A stretch of 64,000 bases of DNA from Laburnicola sp. R22_1. Its lineage: Eukaryota; Ascomycota; Dothideomycetes; Pleosporales; Didymosphaeriaceae. Under the pieces are notes generated by a model. That model was not told where the DNA came from, ran no database searches, and saw only the letters and a list, made by a program, of their open reading frames with translations. The stretch covers positions 1,922,001 through 1,986,000 of the forward strand of contig JACONQ010000009.1 of assembly GCA_014281115.1 (NCBI GenBank). Direction: 5' to 3'. Numbering within the stretch: position 1 is the stretch's first letter; each line of letters begins with the position of its first letter. The translations under genes and the position numbers were made by a program. Shown piece by piece: positions 1 to 10,957 of this stretch.

Positions 1-413
1 TCTATGCACATGTAGGACTTTATGGGTTGTATAGCGCGCAGCACCTGCCTGAGTCGCGGAGATGGGTTACGGTGTATATATAGTACATATCGAATCTACA
101 TGGTACAGCTTGCTAGAATTGAGCCCGGAACGCCTGGTAATGCAGTACGATGCAAATGCCGTCCCAACTCTCGCGTTAACCACTCTTTTTGTACAACGCA
201 TAACTGCGTGCCTTGAGGTCTTACGTGCCCCTTCTAAATAACGCGCAGCATCCATCCTCCCATCTTCTCTTGCATGAAGCCAATCCACGACAATATCCTC
301 ACCAAGCCACACCCATCTGTCCATGACAACACTACTTCCTATCCAAACACCAGCCCTCAAAACCAACGTTGACCGAAGACAAAGGTAGGTAGGGAGGCGT
401 TTACGAAGCAGCT
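1..413. other. No gene recognised at the left edge
   Basis: Downstream of the minus-strand bS16m gene. I see no conserved coding segment on either strand; the overlapping minus-strand ORF here is only the wrong-frame read-through of the bS16m last exon. Confidence 0.5.
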
Positions 414-1106
414 TCAGGCTGCACGTGGGGTCTCGACGGGCTTGGGATTGTTGGGATGGATGAGCGATTTCGCGGCCGAATCTGCTTTTATCACTTTGCC
501 CTGTATTTGGCCGATGCGGTATTTGGGTTCGAGGATTCCGACCTGTCAACAACACTCGCCCTTAGTAACGTTTCGTCCATCTGTCATCTACCACCCAACA
601 TCCACCCTTCTCCTCTCGCTTGCCCCACACAACAAGCAAGCAAGCCCTCACACACACATGCCCGCATGTATTCCCCCCGTATCCATGGGGAGCTTTACGT
701 ACCATACTCAGCAGCCTCCAAGCCGTGTCGCTGGGCTGCGCCCCGACACCAACCCAGTATCTTGCGCGCGAGATGTCGAGCTGGATGTCTTTCCAGGGGC
801 GGCCGTGGGTGTCGCCTGGGCGGGGGGGTTTGGGGACTGGGTCGTAGGTGCCGAGGACTTCGAGGGGGCGGGAATTGCGCGCTGTTCTGGGGGGTGTTAG
901 TTTGTCGTTTTGTAGATGGGATATCGTGGGTGTTCTGAGGGGGTTGGTGGGCTTCGTGGAGAAGGCGCGATGGGCTTGCTTGGGGTAAGGTGGCATTATT
1001 GGGTGCGGAGGGCAGACGCGAGGGCGTACCGGGCGTGCGAGACGACTATGTTGTAGAAGGGGGCGTGCTTCTTGCCGAAGCGGGCGAGCCGTATGCGGAG
1101 GACCAT
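414..1106 (-). CDS. Mitochondrial small ribosomal subunit protein bS16m
   Basis: Structural protein of the mitochondrial 30S-like subunit, homologous to bacterial S16. Three exons on the minus strand: 1106-1030, 886-703 and 542-414. They are joined by GT-AG introns of 143 and 160 nt that leave a continuous 130-codon frame (129 aa plus stop). Exon 1 gives MVLRIRLARFGKKHAPFYN, the typical S16 N-terminus. Exon 2 continues with TARNSRPLEVLGTYDP and the fungal SRARYWVGVGAQPSDTAWRL block. Exon 3 gives VGILEPKYRIGQ and a short basic tail. The split Arg codon at junction 1 (CG|A) and the phase-0 junction 2 support the model. No cleavable presequence is obvious, as is usual for S16. It is transcribed away from the NNRE gene, with start codons 362 bp apart. 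Confidence 0.93.
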
Positions 1107-1468
1107 GGTGGTGGTGGTGGGTTTGCGCTGATTGATGGCTGACTGGGGGTGAGGTTGCGCGGTGAGGTTCTACATACTTTTTGGGCCGGGCGCGGGTGGG
1201 CACGTGATTAGTTGCTTTTCCGCAAATGCGAGGTTTTGATAGGTATTCTGTTATTCGTGTTTAAAAGAGTAAGTCAAAATGCTAATTTGAATGCGTGATA
1301 TGTTATTGAGAATAGGTCGCATGTAATTGAGGGGAGGTTCGCAGTTGTCGCGTAACTTTGACAGCAGTGATGCAATCGCATCACCTTACTACCCATCCTC
1401 ACCCAAGCACTTATATACTGAGTGTTCCCTCCCAAAAGTGAACATTACCATTGCACCAAAACCCAACT
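1107..1468. promoter_or_regulatory. Shared divergent promoter region of bS16m and NNRE
   Basis: A 362-bp spacer between two divergent start codons. A TATA-like ACTTATATACTG lies about 60 bp upstream of the NNRE start. The minus side is GC-rich and has no clear TATA box. Promoter function is inferred from position only. Confidence 0.4.
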
Positions 1469-2310
1469 ATGGCTCTCAGAGTAAGATGATTATCCGTTTG
1501 ATCATACAGCTGTTAATGGTTGTAGACGATTTCAGCAAAGAGCGCATCGGCGCTCGACCAAGAACTCATGTCGACAGGCGCTTTCTCCATCGACCAATTG
1601 ATGGAGCTTGCCGGTCTTTCCGTCTCACAAGCTGGTACGACCGATACCTGCATTGAAGTCTTTCAATCCTAAATCTATTATCGCTACCTTCTTCCAAGCC
1701 ACAACTGACAAGTGTACCAGTCTTCAAGCTACAACCTCTTAACAAAGGCAAGAGAATCCTCGTTGCCTGCGGCCCCGGCAACAACGGCGGCGACGGCCTC
1801 GTAGCAGCCCGCCACCTCTTCCACTACGGCTATCAACCCACCATCTACTATCCCAAGCAGAGCAAAAACGACCTCTACCAACGCCTCAAGAAGCAGCTTG
1901 AAGACCTCAAAGTACCCTTCACAGACGATTTTCCTAGTGCCCTGAACTCCACGGATCACATCGTCGACGCCATCTTTGGCTTCTCCTTCTCCGGCGAGGT
2001 GCGCGAGCCGTTTCCCAAAGTCATTGAAGCCCTGCGTGACACAAAGATTCCTGTCTTGGCTGTGGATGCGCCGTCAAGCTGGAATATTGAGGAGGGCCAG
2101 CCGAGTGAGGGCCCGGGGAAGGGTTTCATGCCGGAAGCATTGATTAGCTTGACGGCGCCGAAGCCGTTGGTCAAGGGGTTCAAGGGGAGGCATTTCCTCG
2201 GTGGGAGGTTCTTGAGCCCGGAAATGGCTGAGAAGTATGATTTGGATGTTCCGAAATATGAGGGCTTGGATCAGGTGGTTGAGGTCCCGGTTGAAGGTGG
2301 GAAGCTATAA
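1469..2310 (+). CDS. NAD(P)HX epimerase (YjeF N-terminal domain)
   Basis: Metabolite-repair enzyme that interconverts R- and S-NAD(P)HX so that the dehydratase can regenerate NAD(P)H. Exons 1469-1480, 1541-1634 and 1721-2310 give 232 codons (231 aa), close to the usual length for single-domain epimerases. Exon 2 carries the YjeF_N opening ALDQELMSTGAFSIDQLMEL. Exon 3 carries CGPGNNGGDGLVAARHL, then VDAIFGFSFSGEVREPF and VLAVDAPSSW, the conserved nucleotide-binding and catalytic segments. Exon 1 codes for only four residues (MALR), and the acceptor before exon 2 was chosen by frame, so the first ten residues are the least certain part. No second (dehydratase) domain is fused. Confidence 0.9.
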
Positions 2311-2717
2311 GGGCACACATTTTGGGTTCGCATCACTACTACGGGAAGAGTGGTTGAGGGGATGAACACACTTCAGTATGGTATGCTTCCAAATGAAGAT
2401 ATCTCGTAGGTCGTAAAAAGAGAATTCAAGTCTTAGTTTCACGATGATGTCCCTCCGCCTGCTCGCGGACCTCGGGAGCGGCTGTAGCTACCTACCTCTT
2501 TTGGCCTTAGCGCACATCCCCACACTGCAGTGCACCTTGACGTTCATCATTCGGCTACAGGCGGCTCACCACCCCAGCTTGTCTTCTTCGGCCGCGGTAC
2601 ATTCAGCTTTATTCTGTCTTCTCTGTAGCGAGTGCAGCTCCGCGTCCTACGGTCTCTTTCCCTTAGCAACCTAACAGCACGCCTTTTGGTGTGATCTGAA
2701 CCATATTGAACTCGGCC
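2311..2717. other. Intergenic spacer, tandem genes
   Basis: 3' flank of NNRE and 5' flank of MCCB, both on plus. C/T-rich stretches precede the MCCB start, as in many fungal promoters. No conserved coding potential seen. Confidence 0.5.
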
Positions 2718-4554
2718 ATGGCGCCCAAAGCACCCTCCCGCGAGGCCTTGACGCTGCTCAAACACTCCATCCGTCCCTCCAGTGCCCTACGTACGCAATC
2801 GCAGTGTCGTCCTATATACCCAGTCGCCCGCCCTACACCGTGGCTCCAACAACCCCAATTCACAAAGCAAACTTCTCGTGGGATAGCATCGTATACGCAT
2901 GCCCACCATGCCGAAGCCGTCTCCGTCCTCCCGACCGCTGTCGACACGAATTCCGAAGAGTTCAAGGAGAACAAGCGACAGATGGACGAGGCCTTGGATA
3001 GCCTGAACGTGCTTCACACCAAGATCGCGCAGGGCGGGCCGCAGAAAGCCAGGGATAAGCATATGCAGAGAGGCAAGATGTTGGTTAGAGATCGCATCAC
3101 AGCGCTGATAGACCCGGGGACACCGTTTCTCGAGTTCAGTCCAATGGCCGGATATGACATGTATCCTGGCGAAGACGTACCGGCCGGCGGCATTGTTACC
3201 GGCGTCGGAACTGTGAATGGTGTGCAGTGCATGATTGTCGCGAACGACTCTACAGTGAAGGGTGGCACGTACTATCCCATCACAGTCAAGAAGCATCTGC
3301 GGGCGCAAGCCATCGCGCAGGAAAATCGCCTCCCATGCATCTACCTGGTCGACTCTGGCGGTGCTAATCTTCCTCACCAAGCGGATGTGTTCCCTGATAT
3401 AAGCCATTTTGGACGCATCTTCTACAATCAGGCGATCATGTCGGGTATGGGTATTCCTCAGATCAGCGTGGTCATGGGTCCTTGCACCGCAGGTGGCGCC
3501 TACATACCTTCTATGAGCGACGAAAGCATCATTGTGGAAAACCAGGGCCATATCTTCCTTGCGGGTCCTCCGCTTGTGAAAGCTGCAACAGGCGAAATTG
3601 TCTCCGCGGAGGAACTCGGAGGAGGAAAGTTGCATTGTGAGGTCTCCGGTGTAACGGACTCTCTCGCCGTCGATGATGCTCACGCGCTGGTCCTGGCGCG
3701 GAGAAGCGTTGGCAATCTCAACTGGCATCGAAAACAGACCTTTTCGCCCTCCGCGCAACCAGCCTTCAAAGAACCATTGTACGATCCCGCTGAGCTCTCC
3801 GGCATCGCAGGGACCAACCTGCGTCGCCAAATTCCGATTCACGAAGTTATAGCACGCATTGTCGATGGCTCTGTCTTCTCGGAATTCAAGCCGCTTTACG
3901 GACCAACGCTTGTGACTGGGTTTGCATCTATCTACGGTCATCCCGTTGGTATCGTTGCAAACAACGGCATTCTCTTCTCTGAGTGTTCCCTCAAAGGCGC
4001 GCATTTTGTCCAATTATGCGGGAAGCGACAGATTCCACTGATTTACTTGCAGAACATCAGTGGCTTCATGGTCGGAAAAGATGCTGAAATGGGTGGTATT
4101 GCAAAGAACGGTGCTAAATTCGTCACGGCGGTCAGTTGTGTGGATGTGCCCAAGTACACAGTCATTGTTGGAAGTTCAGCGGGTGCTGGTAACTATGGCA
4201 TGTGGTAAGTTTTCCGTCCTCTCCACTTTCGAAAATGAAATCTAACGAGCAATCAGTGGCCGCGCCTTTTCACCTCGTCTACTCTTCACCTGGCCAAACG
4301 CTCGTACCTCGGTAATGGGTGCAGAACAGCTCTCTTCCGTCATGGAGGCCGTTGGAAAGCAAGTAGATCCCAAGCTCAAAGCTCGCATCGAGCACGAGAG
4401 TGAGGCTACGTTCGGTTCCGCGAGATTGTGGGATGACGGTATCATCCCACCAGAGCATACGAGGCGGGTGTTGGGCATGGGACTACAGATGGCGTGGGGT
4501 GGGCAAAATATGGGCGTCGAGAGGGAAACTAAGTGGGGTGTTTTCAGGATGTAA
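2718..4554 (+). CDS. Methylcrotonyl-CoA carboxylase beta subunit, mitochondrial
   Basis: Carboxyltransferase subunit of the biotin enzyme that carboxylates 3-methylcrotonyl-CoA in leucine breakdown; works with the biotinylated alpha subunit in the mitochondrial matrix. Two exons, 2718-4204 and 4257-4554, with a 52-nt intron splitting the Cys codon of GNYGM-CGRAFSP; 594 aa, slightly longer than animal homologues. Residues 1-75 are Arg/Ser-rich with few acidic residues, consistent with a mitochondrial presequence. Family landmarks: [79 protein letters not shown] and a C-terminal [11 protein letters not shown] start at the ATG at 2718 because codons upstream in frame offer only TTG. The alpha subunit gene is not in this window. 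Confidence 0.95.
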
Positions 4555-5911
4555 GATATTGTTGGTGCGAGGAAGTTTAAACAAAGAAATTAGTTTTTAG
4601 CAGGCCAGTTTTTCTTCTTGAATCATCACGAACAGATTTGTAGGAACAATACGCTCGAATAGCAGGTAGATATACGAAAGTTATAAGAATAATGTTCCTG
4701 TGCTCTGTGTGTACGAAGCTCGGATTGTGTTATAATGGTAGAATAGAAGTGAAGCCGGAGATATGCTGTCGTAAGCGATGGATTTGAAATTTAGCTGAGA
4801 AATGATAATAAGGCGAAGAGATGAATTTGCAGATAGATTTGAAGACTGCAGTGTTGTGGTAGACTGAATTTATAGTCGTAGATGAGTGGAAGGTGCATAG
4901 TTGTGCATGAAGTTGAACAATCAGATTGGATTGTTGGGTTGAAATGTTGGGTTGAAATAGAAGATTAGAGTACGAGGCTGAAATTTGAATGATTGGGTTG
5001 AGTGGTTGGGTTGAATGCGCAATTTCAGATAGGTCGGATCGCACCTATTTACGCATCACATTAAACAGTCAATTTGAATTACTAGGTTAAATTGTTAAGA
5101 AAAAATAGTAGGTTGAAGGACAAGGTTGAATTGTGAAGTGTTGTATTGAAATGGTAGGTTGACTTGCCAGGTTGAATCGTGAAGTGATATGGTGAAATGG
5201 TAGGTGGAAATGGTAGGGTTGAGTAGTTACGTTGAATAGTTAAGTCAAAGAAGGATTGAATTGTTAAGTCGTATTATTAAGTTGAATAATGGGTTAAATT
5301 AGTGCGTTTAACTATTAGTTAAGTTAAGTTAGTTAAGTTGGTTGAGTTAAGTTGGTTGAGTTAAGTTGGTTAAGTTGGTTCAGTTAACGTTGAATTAAAG
5401 TTGACTCAAGAAGTTAAAATTAAGAAAGGGGAGAAAGTTGATCAAAATCCAGCTGATTCACACGATTAACAATTCTAATCGAAGCAGCTGATATCATTGT
5501 CCATAGTATCAAAGCGAACCATGTATTTCCCTCATGAACCACCAATCACTGATGCTAGCAGTTGTGTTACTCTCATAGTGACTTATTCGCCTAAATGGCC
5601 AAGGCCATATATGCCGATTGAGTCGTACTCTACTAGCATACGTATCGCAACCGCTGCATGTCCTCACGTCCCATTCACGAGACGTCTTCATCGAAACGTC
5701 ATTTGCTTAGACAGTGGCCCAAATAGGACCAAGCTGACGAGGTTGCTGCAAAACTCATCAACATTATCTTCTGAGATTCAATCGGAAATGCCCAATGTCA
5801 CTCCTGTAAACACATGCATATGTGACCTCCGTCAAGTGGCTGTGAAGCGAAGCCTCGGTCCTATACACCTGCGCCATCATAATTCAGAAAGCTCGTAAGA
5901 AAAACCATTGC
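4555..5911. other. Convergent spacer, AT-rich, no gene
   Basis: Between the convergent MCCB and histidine kinase genes. The central part is a degenerate GGTTGAAT-type repeat (separate entry). 5460-5911 has an open frame on plus but no ATG-supported conserved protein, so I do not call it. Confidence 0.5.
4880..5460. repeat. Degenerate GGTTGAATTGTTAA-type tandem repeat
   Basis: About 580 bp dominated by variants of GGTTGAA(A/T)TGTTA and, at 5313-5395, a tighter array of GTTGAGTTAAGTTG units. Strongly strand-asymmetric (G and T rich on plus). Units are too diverged for a clean period; it looks like an old minisatellite. Confidence 0.7.
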
Positions 5912-8900
5912 TCAGTCGCCAGGCAATGGTAAAAGCATAGGCACAAGATTTTTGAACTTGAGAGGCTTCAGCAAAAACATGTCGAACCCGGAATCTCGCG
6001 CCATGGTACGGGCTTCCTCGCTACCAAGCCCAGTCAGCGCCATGATATGTGCGTGAAGCGCTGGCGATGATGATGCTGTATGGGGTTTTTCATCGACGAC
6101 AGTCTCTTGTTCGTGGAGATCCTGTTTGGGTTGTGGATGCTGCTGTTGCTCTTCAAAGCGACGGATTGCTGCCGCAGCCTGGAAGCCGTCCATGATAGGC
6201 ATACTTATATCTAGGAACACACAGTCGAAGGGTTCCGCTTCTTCTAGGACTGACTTCGTGTACAGACGCACAGCTTCGGCACCATCGGTTGCAGTGGAGA
6301 AAGGACGTCCGGTCCGTTTTACGAATCCGGCTAAGACTTTCAGGTTGATCGGGTTGTCGTCTACGAGGAGGAGACGCTCGAATCGGCAGATTACCGTGGG
6401 TACTGTGACCTTGATCGACGTGTGTGCCTGCTGCGAGGGCGCTATTTGTGGTAATATAGGGTTTTGGGAAGAGTTCTCCTCCGCATTTTGGCTGGGTTGG
6501 CATGACGTGATTCGCAGAGGGAGATTTGTGGTCTCGCTCTGGCTAATGGTGGGTTCATGTTCCACAGCTAGATCTTTCGCCATCGTTGGCTCGGAATACA
6601 CGTCTTGGTTCTCGGCGGTTGGTAATGGATCGAGAGTGTTTGATGTTGTGATGAGGTTTTGGTCCAAAGCCGCGGTGAAAGCAGCCCGAAGCGTTTTCCT
6701 AGTGATAGGTGAGTTTATCGAAATGGCTCCTTTACTGCCGAGAGCATATTCCAATTCCCTAGTGGTAGGTCCCAATATGACGACCGCCCGCGATAGTGCT
6801 GATCGTGCATCTTGAGGAAAGACTTCTGGTAAATGCGGCACATCCTCTGCAGAAAGTGAACGGGTATCGAGCAGAACAATGTCCTGCTGTAGCAACACGT
6901 CGATAATTTGATCATCCACGAGTGTCATCCCGAGATGTTCCTCGCATATATGACGAAGGGATTGCTGAAGCACTCTCGAAGGAGGTACAACAAGTAGGTT
7001 AGACTTGCCGTTGGGTGCGTCATAAGAAGCTATACCGATGACACCAATCGTCAAGCCCTGCATTTTCTCGCAGCGGACAGAGCTATCCACCACTGGCTCG
7101 TCTAACTTTTCTACTTCCTCCTCAAACGGGATGCTGATAGTAACTCGGGTCCCCTCGTATTGGCGACTTTCAACAAGAATGTCGCCGTCGAGTGACTCGA
7201 CAATACTTTTCACTATGGTGAGACCTAGTCCAGTGCCAGACACCAAGCTGCTCTCTTGCATAAAGGGTGTGAAGAGGTGGTATTTGAGGAACTCTTGACT
7301 CATTCCAATACCCGTATCAGTGACACACACGTTGATACATCGAGGAGCATCTTCTGATTGCTTCGACATTCTCAGGGCGACCTCGACATGTCCCGACTCA
7401 GTGTACCGAAGTGCATTGCTGAAGACACCTAACAAGATCCGCTTCCAGGCTCCGATATCCACATGTACGATCCAGCTGTGATTGTGCTCGATGTAGGTTG
7501 TAACCAGGGTTGGCATAGAGGCAGTACCTTGCAATTTGCCGGCAAACGATTCTTGACGTTCTCTTTTCAAGTCTGATGCCATTTGAGAGCCCGAGAAGTA
7601 ACCGAGCGACACTGTTTCTAGGATATCCTCTACGAGAGAGCCAAGGTCGATTGCGATATTCTTTGTAGTCGCACCGCCGGAATATCCGTGTGGCGTATCG
7701 CTTCCCTGACTGTTGATTCCTGAGAACTGTAAAAGATGATCAAAGGTATCCAGCAAAGTATAACTGCACGAATCAATCATTCCAATCATAGAGAGCAACT
7801 GTGGATCATTGATACTTTCTTGCATAAGTTCTGCAGTTGCCAGGATCCCGTGCAAAGGACTCCGTAGCTCGTGGCTAATAGATGAGACGAAGTCGGATTT
7901 CTGTTGCGTGTTCATGGCGGCCTCGAGGCGAAATATTTCGGCCATCAATGAGTTCCCGAATGCTGCCAGAGAATTGATATCGTTCGAATCCAAGGTCTTA
8001 CCCGTATCTGAAACCCAAGCTAGGCACGTGGAAAAGCACGTCTCCCTTTGATAATGCCATTGCGGCAGAAATATTGCATACCGGGCCTTTGGTATACACT
8101 CGAACAAATCCTTCCAACCGTTGTAGATAGCGGACTCGTTACTAGGGTGTTGATCTTCTGCCTCCGGAGCACCCGGCTCAAGGATACCATGTTCATCAAC
8201 AGTAAAGACATGACCGTAGGGATATGTAGCCGTCAGACGTCGTATGAGCGACTGATTGGGCCGGTGAACCATTTGTTGTTTGGCTGTAGTGCCTGCCCGA
8301 TACTCAGACAAAATCTCCGCGGGGAGATAGTCTCTGTGCGTTGTTGGCAACAAGCGCTCATTGTCTGTGGAAAAGGATGACCAAGAATGGCTTTCGTATC
8401 GAGTACCGGTCGCAACTGCATCAAAGAACACCAATCCGTCTAAATCCATGGCATGACCGATCGTATTTGCGGACTTGAAGAAAAGGTTACTAATCCGAGT
8501 GGACGTTTTTGGCATGGATCTTTTCATGTCGTTGTTCTTCTTTCTAGTCATGGTCGTAGCATCAGACAGACTGGGTGTAGGATCTGGGCCGCTCACTGTC
8601 GGAGTTTCCGAATCGATACTGTCATCGATCAGGCCATAAGGATTGTTTTCCATGTTTGAAATCGCGCTCATGTCACCATGGTTTTCAGCCGGGGAACGAC
8701 CATACTCTATCTGCTCGTTTACATGCGAGTTGGAGCTAGTCCACGATGTCTGCTCGAAGGCATCGAGATGAAACGGGGTTGCATTGGACTCTGTAGCGCG
8801 ATTTTCTTCTGAGAGTGTATGTCGAGCGGAACCTATGAACTGGCGGAGCCCATCCATCATCCTTTCCGATCGAATTCGGCCTCTCTCGGTGTGTTTTAGA

Positions 8901-9607
8901 TTCAAATATGAATTGATTGTTGCAGCTACTTCAGCAATGGCATGTAAAGCGTCTGGGTGTAGGAAATCCCTTGGCTTGTTGTCAACGACACAATAACTGC
9001 CTAATATGTGTCCAGAAAGAGAACGCAATGGAACTTCGATATAAGAAACCATGTGCGGGTAGCCGGCCACGAAAGGTCGCGATGCGAACATTTCGACTTG
9101 GCGGAAGTCTTTTATGTAGAAATACGATTCGTCGGCCACGATATACGGGGTTGCGGGCAACGTTACGTCCCGACCCAGGAAGATGGACATGGTATGTGGG
9201 CAGACGCCCCATTCGAGTGCGATGCGAGCCGTCCCCAACATAAGAGGTTGTGTCGGATCCTGGCCCTGGAGGGACTGGCCCCTCGTCATCTCGGCACATA
9301 TGAACTGGGTGTGGTTGTCGATGAAAGAGAGGAATGCGCGGTCACAGTCCAGCTTGTACACGCCATGCTGGACCAGCGCATTGAGCGTGAGGTCGGTACT
9401 TGGTACAGGTTTGGATGGGGGCCCAGCTGCGATGTCGAGGGGAAAAGAGGCTGCGGCCAAGTAACTAGGGCGAGTGCTCCTATTAGCATGATATATCAGT
9501 CGAGGGCGCTGGTGTCTTCCTTACGCAGCGATTTCGCGGGCTCGAACGCGTTCCGAGGTACCTATGACCTGACCAGACCGCGCACAAGCCGCCTCGGCAT
9601 CAGCCAT
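5912..9607 (-). CDS. Hybrid histidine kinase (GAF-HisKA-HATPase-REC)
   Basis: Two-component sensor: autophosphorylates on His, then transfers to its own receiver Asp and on to an HPt protein. Exons 9607-9525 and 9464-5912 (60-nt intron, branch-like TGCTAAT) give 1211 aa. The start is the first ATG after an in-frame stop; exon 1 supplies MADAEAACARSGQ up to RVRAREIAAYL. Order: GAF-like domain about residues 54-220 (LDCDRAFLSFIDNHTQFI), Ser/Thr-rich linker, H box SSISHELRSPLHG with H559, HATPase with N box (FSNALRYTESG) and G boxes DTGIGMS and GTGLGLTIVKS, a degenerate middle segment, and a C-terminal REC with VDDNPINL, phosphoacceptor D1113 in VFLDISMPIMDG, and LKPLK. No membrane segment, so a cytosolic sensor. 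I do not assign one of the named fungal HHK groups. Confidence 0.94.
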
Positions 9608-10957
9608 AGGATGCCTGCGTCTATCGAGTACAGCAGCGCGAAAGAGTTATTGCCGCATAGGATTTGCTTGCACCGGGGACGGAACAAAACATGTGTCATA
9701 TGGCGCGCAAATGCATCGCGAGACGGGCGTGGCGGGGCGAAGAAAACGGAGGGTTCCAAGGTTGCGCACCAATCACGTGCCCTTCTGCCAACCTTGGAAC
9801 CTTGGAACCTTCTTGGGACCTCGAACCCGCTTCTTCGTTCGGCATTGATCAAACTACCGACGACTATACTATAGTAAAAGAAAATCTAGCTATAACCTTT
9901 ATTTCTGTGTACTAGCTCTGTGCAAAAATCTCGAGTACATGTGAGATGCGCGCTGTTCCTATTGTGGCGCTTATGGCGAGTGTGTTGCAGGAGACTAGGG
10001 AGAAGTTTGGGAGGTGGGGATGAATGAGTGTTTGATGAGGCCGGTTACGATGGATTTGATTGAGAGTACGTTGATGAGGTGGGTTTGTGAGGGGAGGCGG
10101 GTAGGGGATGGACCTTTGTAATATCAGGTTGAGAGGAGGGCAGGGATGGGTTTTTGTGCTTGGTTGTCGTGTTGTAGAATATTGACAATGGGGGCTGGCT
10201 CGCAAGCGATGGAGCATGAAGCCAATTAAAATAGGTCTGAAAGTCACAGGCGGAGAAAGACAAAATGACAGTCGTCATGAATTTAGCGATAGAGAATTTG
10301 ATTGCATCACTTGACATTGTGCACAAAAGGTAATTGAGACTGTTCTAGCTATCACGAATGCCAGGTTTGGCTCTGGATCTTTACCAACCCAAACCCACTT
10401 CGCAAGATCACAACTCTCAGATCTGCCATTGTGGTTTCGTTCTCCCAACAAAACTCTATTCTGTCCACTGATCAGAAAGTGGGCCGTGTACTCGAATAAA
10501 TCTTCGCCAAGTTCAGTTTCCAGTGTAACATTAGGTAAACGCTGTAGGGTTGCTGAAAAGAAAAAACGCAAGTAGTTAGAAAGGAGGCACGTGAAAAGGA
10601 ATTGGGCACCTCGCTGTCCGTATGAGTGGCTGCTCACGACGGCGGTGAGTCGAAATCAGTCAAACATTTTGCATTGCAATAAGAGCGCCACGGACTTGCG
10701 TTCTCGATTGTGTGCGCTTGTTTTTTACTTGCCGTTGCTATCGAACCGTGGTTGTGCTGTTGAAGTCTCATAGTCTGTAAAAGGTTCAGTTGACTATAAG
10801 TGAATATGATCAAGCATGAGAAATTTCATCGGATAATTGCGAAAAAGCATTCGGAAAAAAAGGGGTAGATGACGACAAATTTGTACATTGCAGCAATGCG
10901 TCGCTGGAACACATCGAGGGCTTGTCGGTGACTGGGCGTGATTCATCCCGTCACTTT
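9608..10957. other. Mostly gene-free; one possible exon pair
   Basis: Upstream flank of the kinase gene and downstream flank of the phosphotransferase gene. Only 10275-10637 (minus) looks possibly coding (separate low-confidence entry). Purine/pyrimidine-skewed low-complexity sequence at 9960-10170. Confidence 0.4.
10275..10637 (-). CDS. Possible small hypothetical protein, incomplete model
   Basis: A candidate intron (10609-10553, GTGCCC to TTTTCAG) joins SSHSYGQRA to TLQRLPNVTLETELGEDL and then an open frame to 10275. The joined peptide has a normal amino-acid mix but no motif I recognise. No ATG lies in frame before an upstream stop, so at least one further 5' exon would be needed; otherwise it is a relic or chance. 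Confidence 0.22.
   Translation of the reverse strand: MSSHSYGQRGAQFLFTCLLSNYLRFFFSATLQRLPNVTLETELGEDLFEYTAHFLISGQNRVLLGERNHNGRSESCDLAKWVWVGKDPEPNLAFVIARTVSITFCAQCQVMQSNSLSLNS

Noticed and set aside
2787..4013. 408-codon ORF antisense to methylcrotonyl-CoA carboxylase beta
   Set aside because: Mirror of a conserved coding exon; no family features of its own.
5497..5898. 133-codon ORF on plus
   Set aside because: No ATG near its start, no recognisable family, lies in AT-rich convergent spacer.
9008..9874. 288-codon ORF antisense to the start of the histidine kinase
   Set aside because: Shadow of the GAF-domain coding region and exon 1; composition is Arg/Cys-rich as typical for antisense of GC-rich exons.
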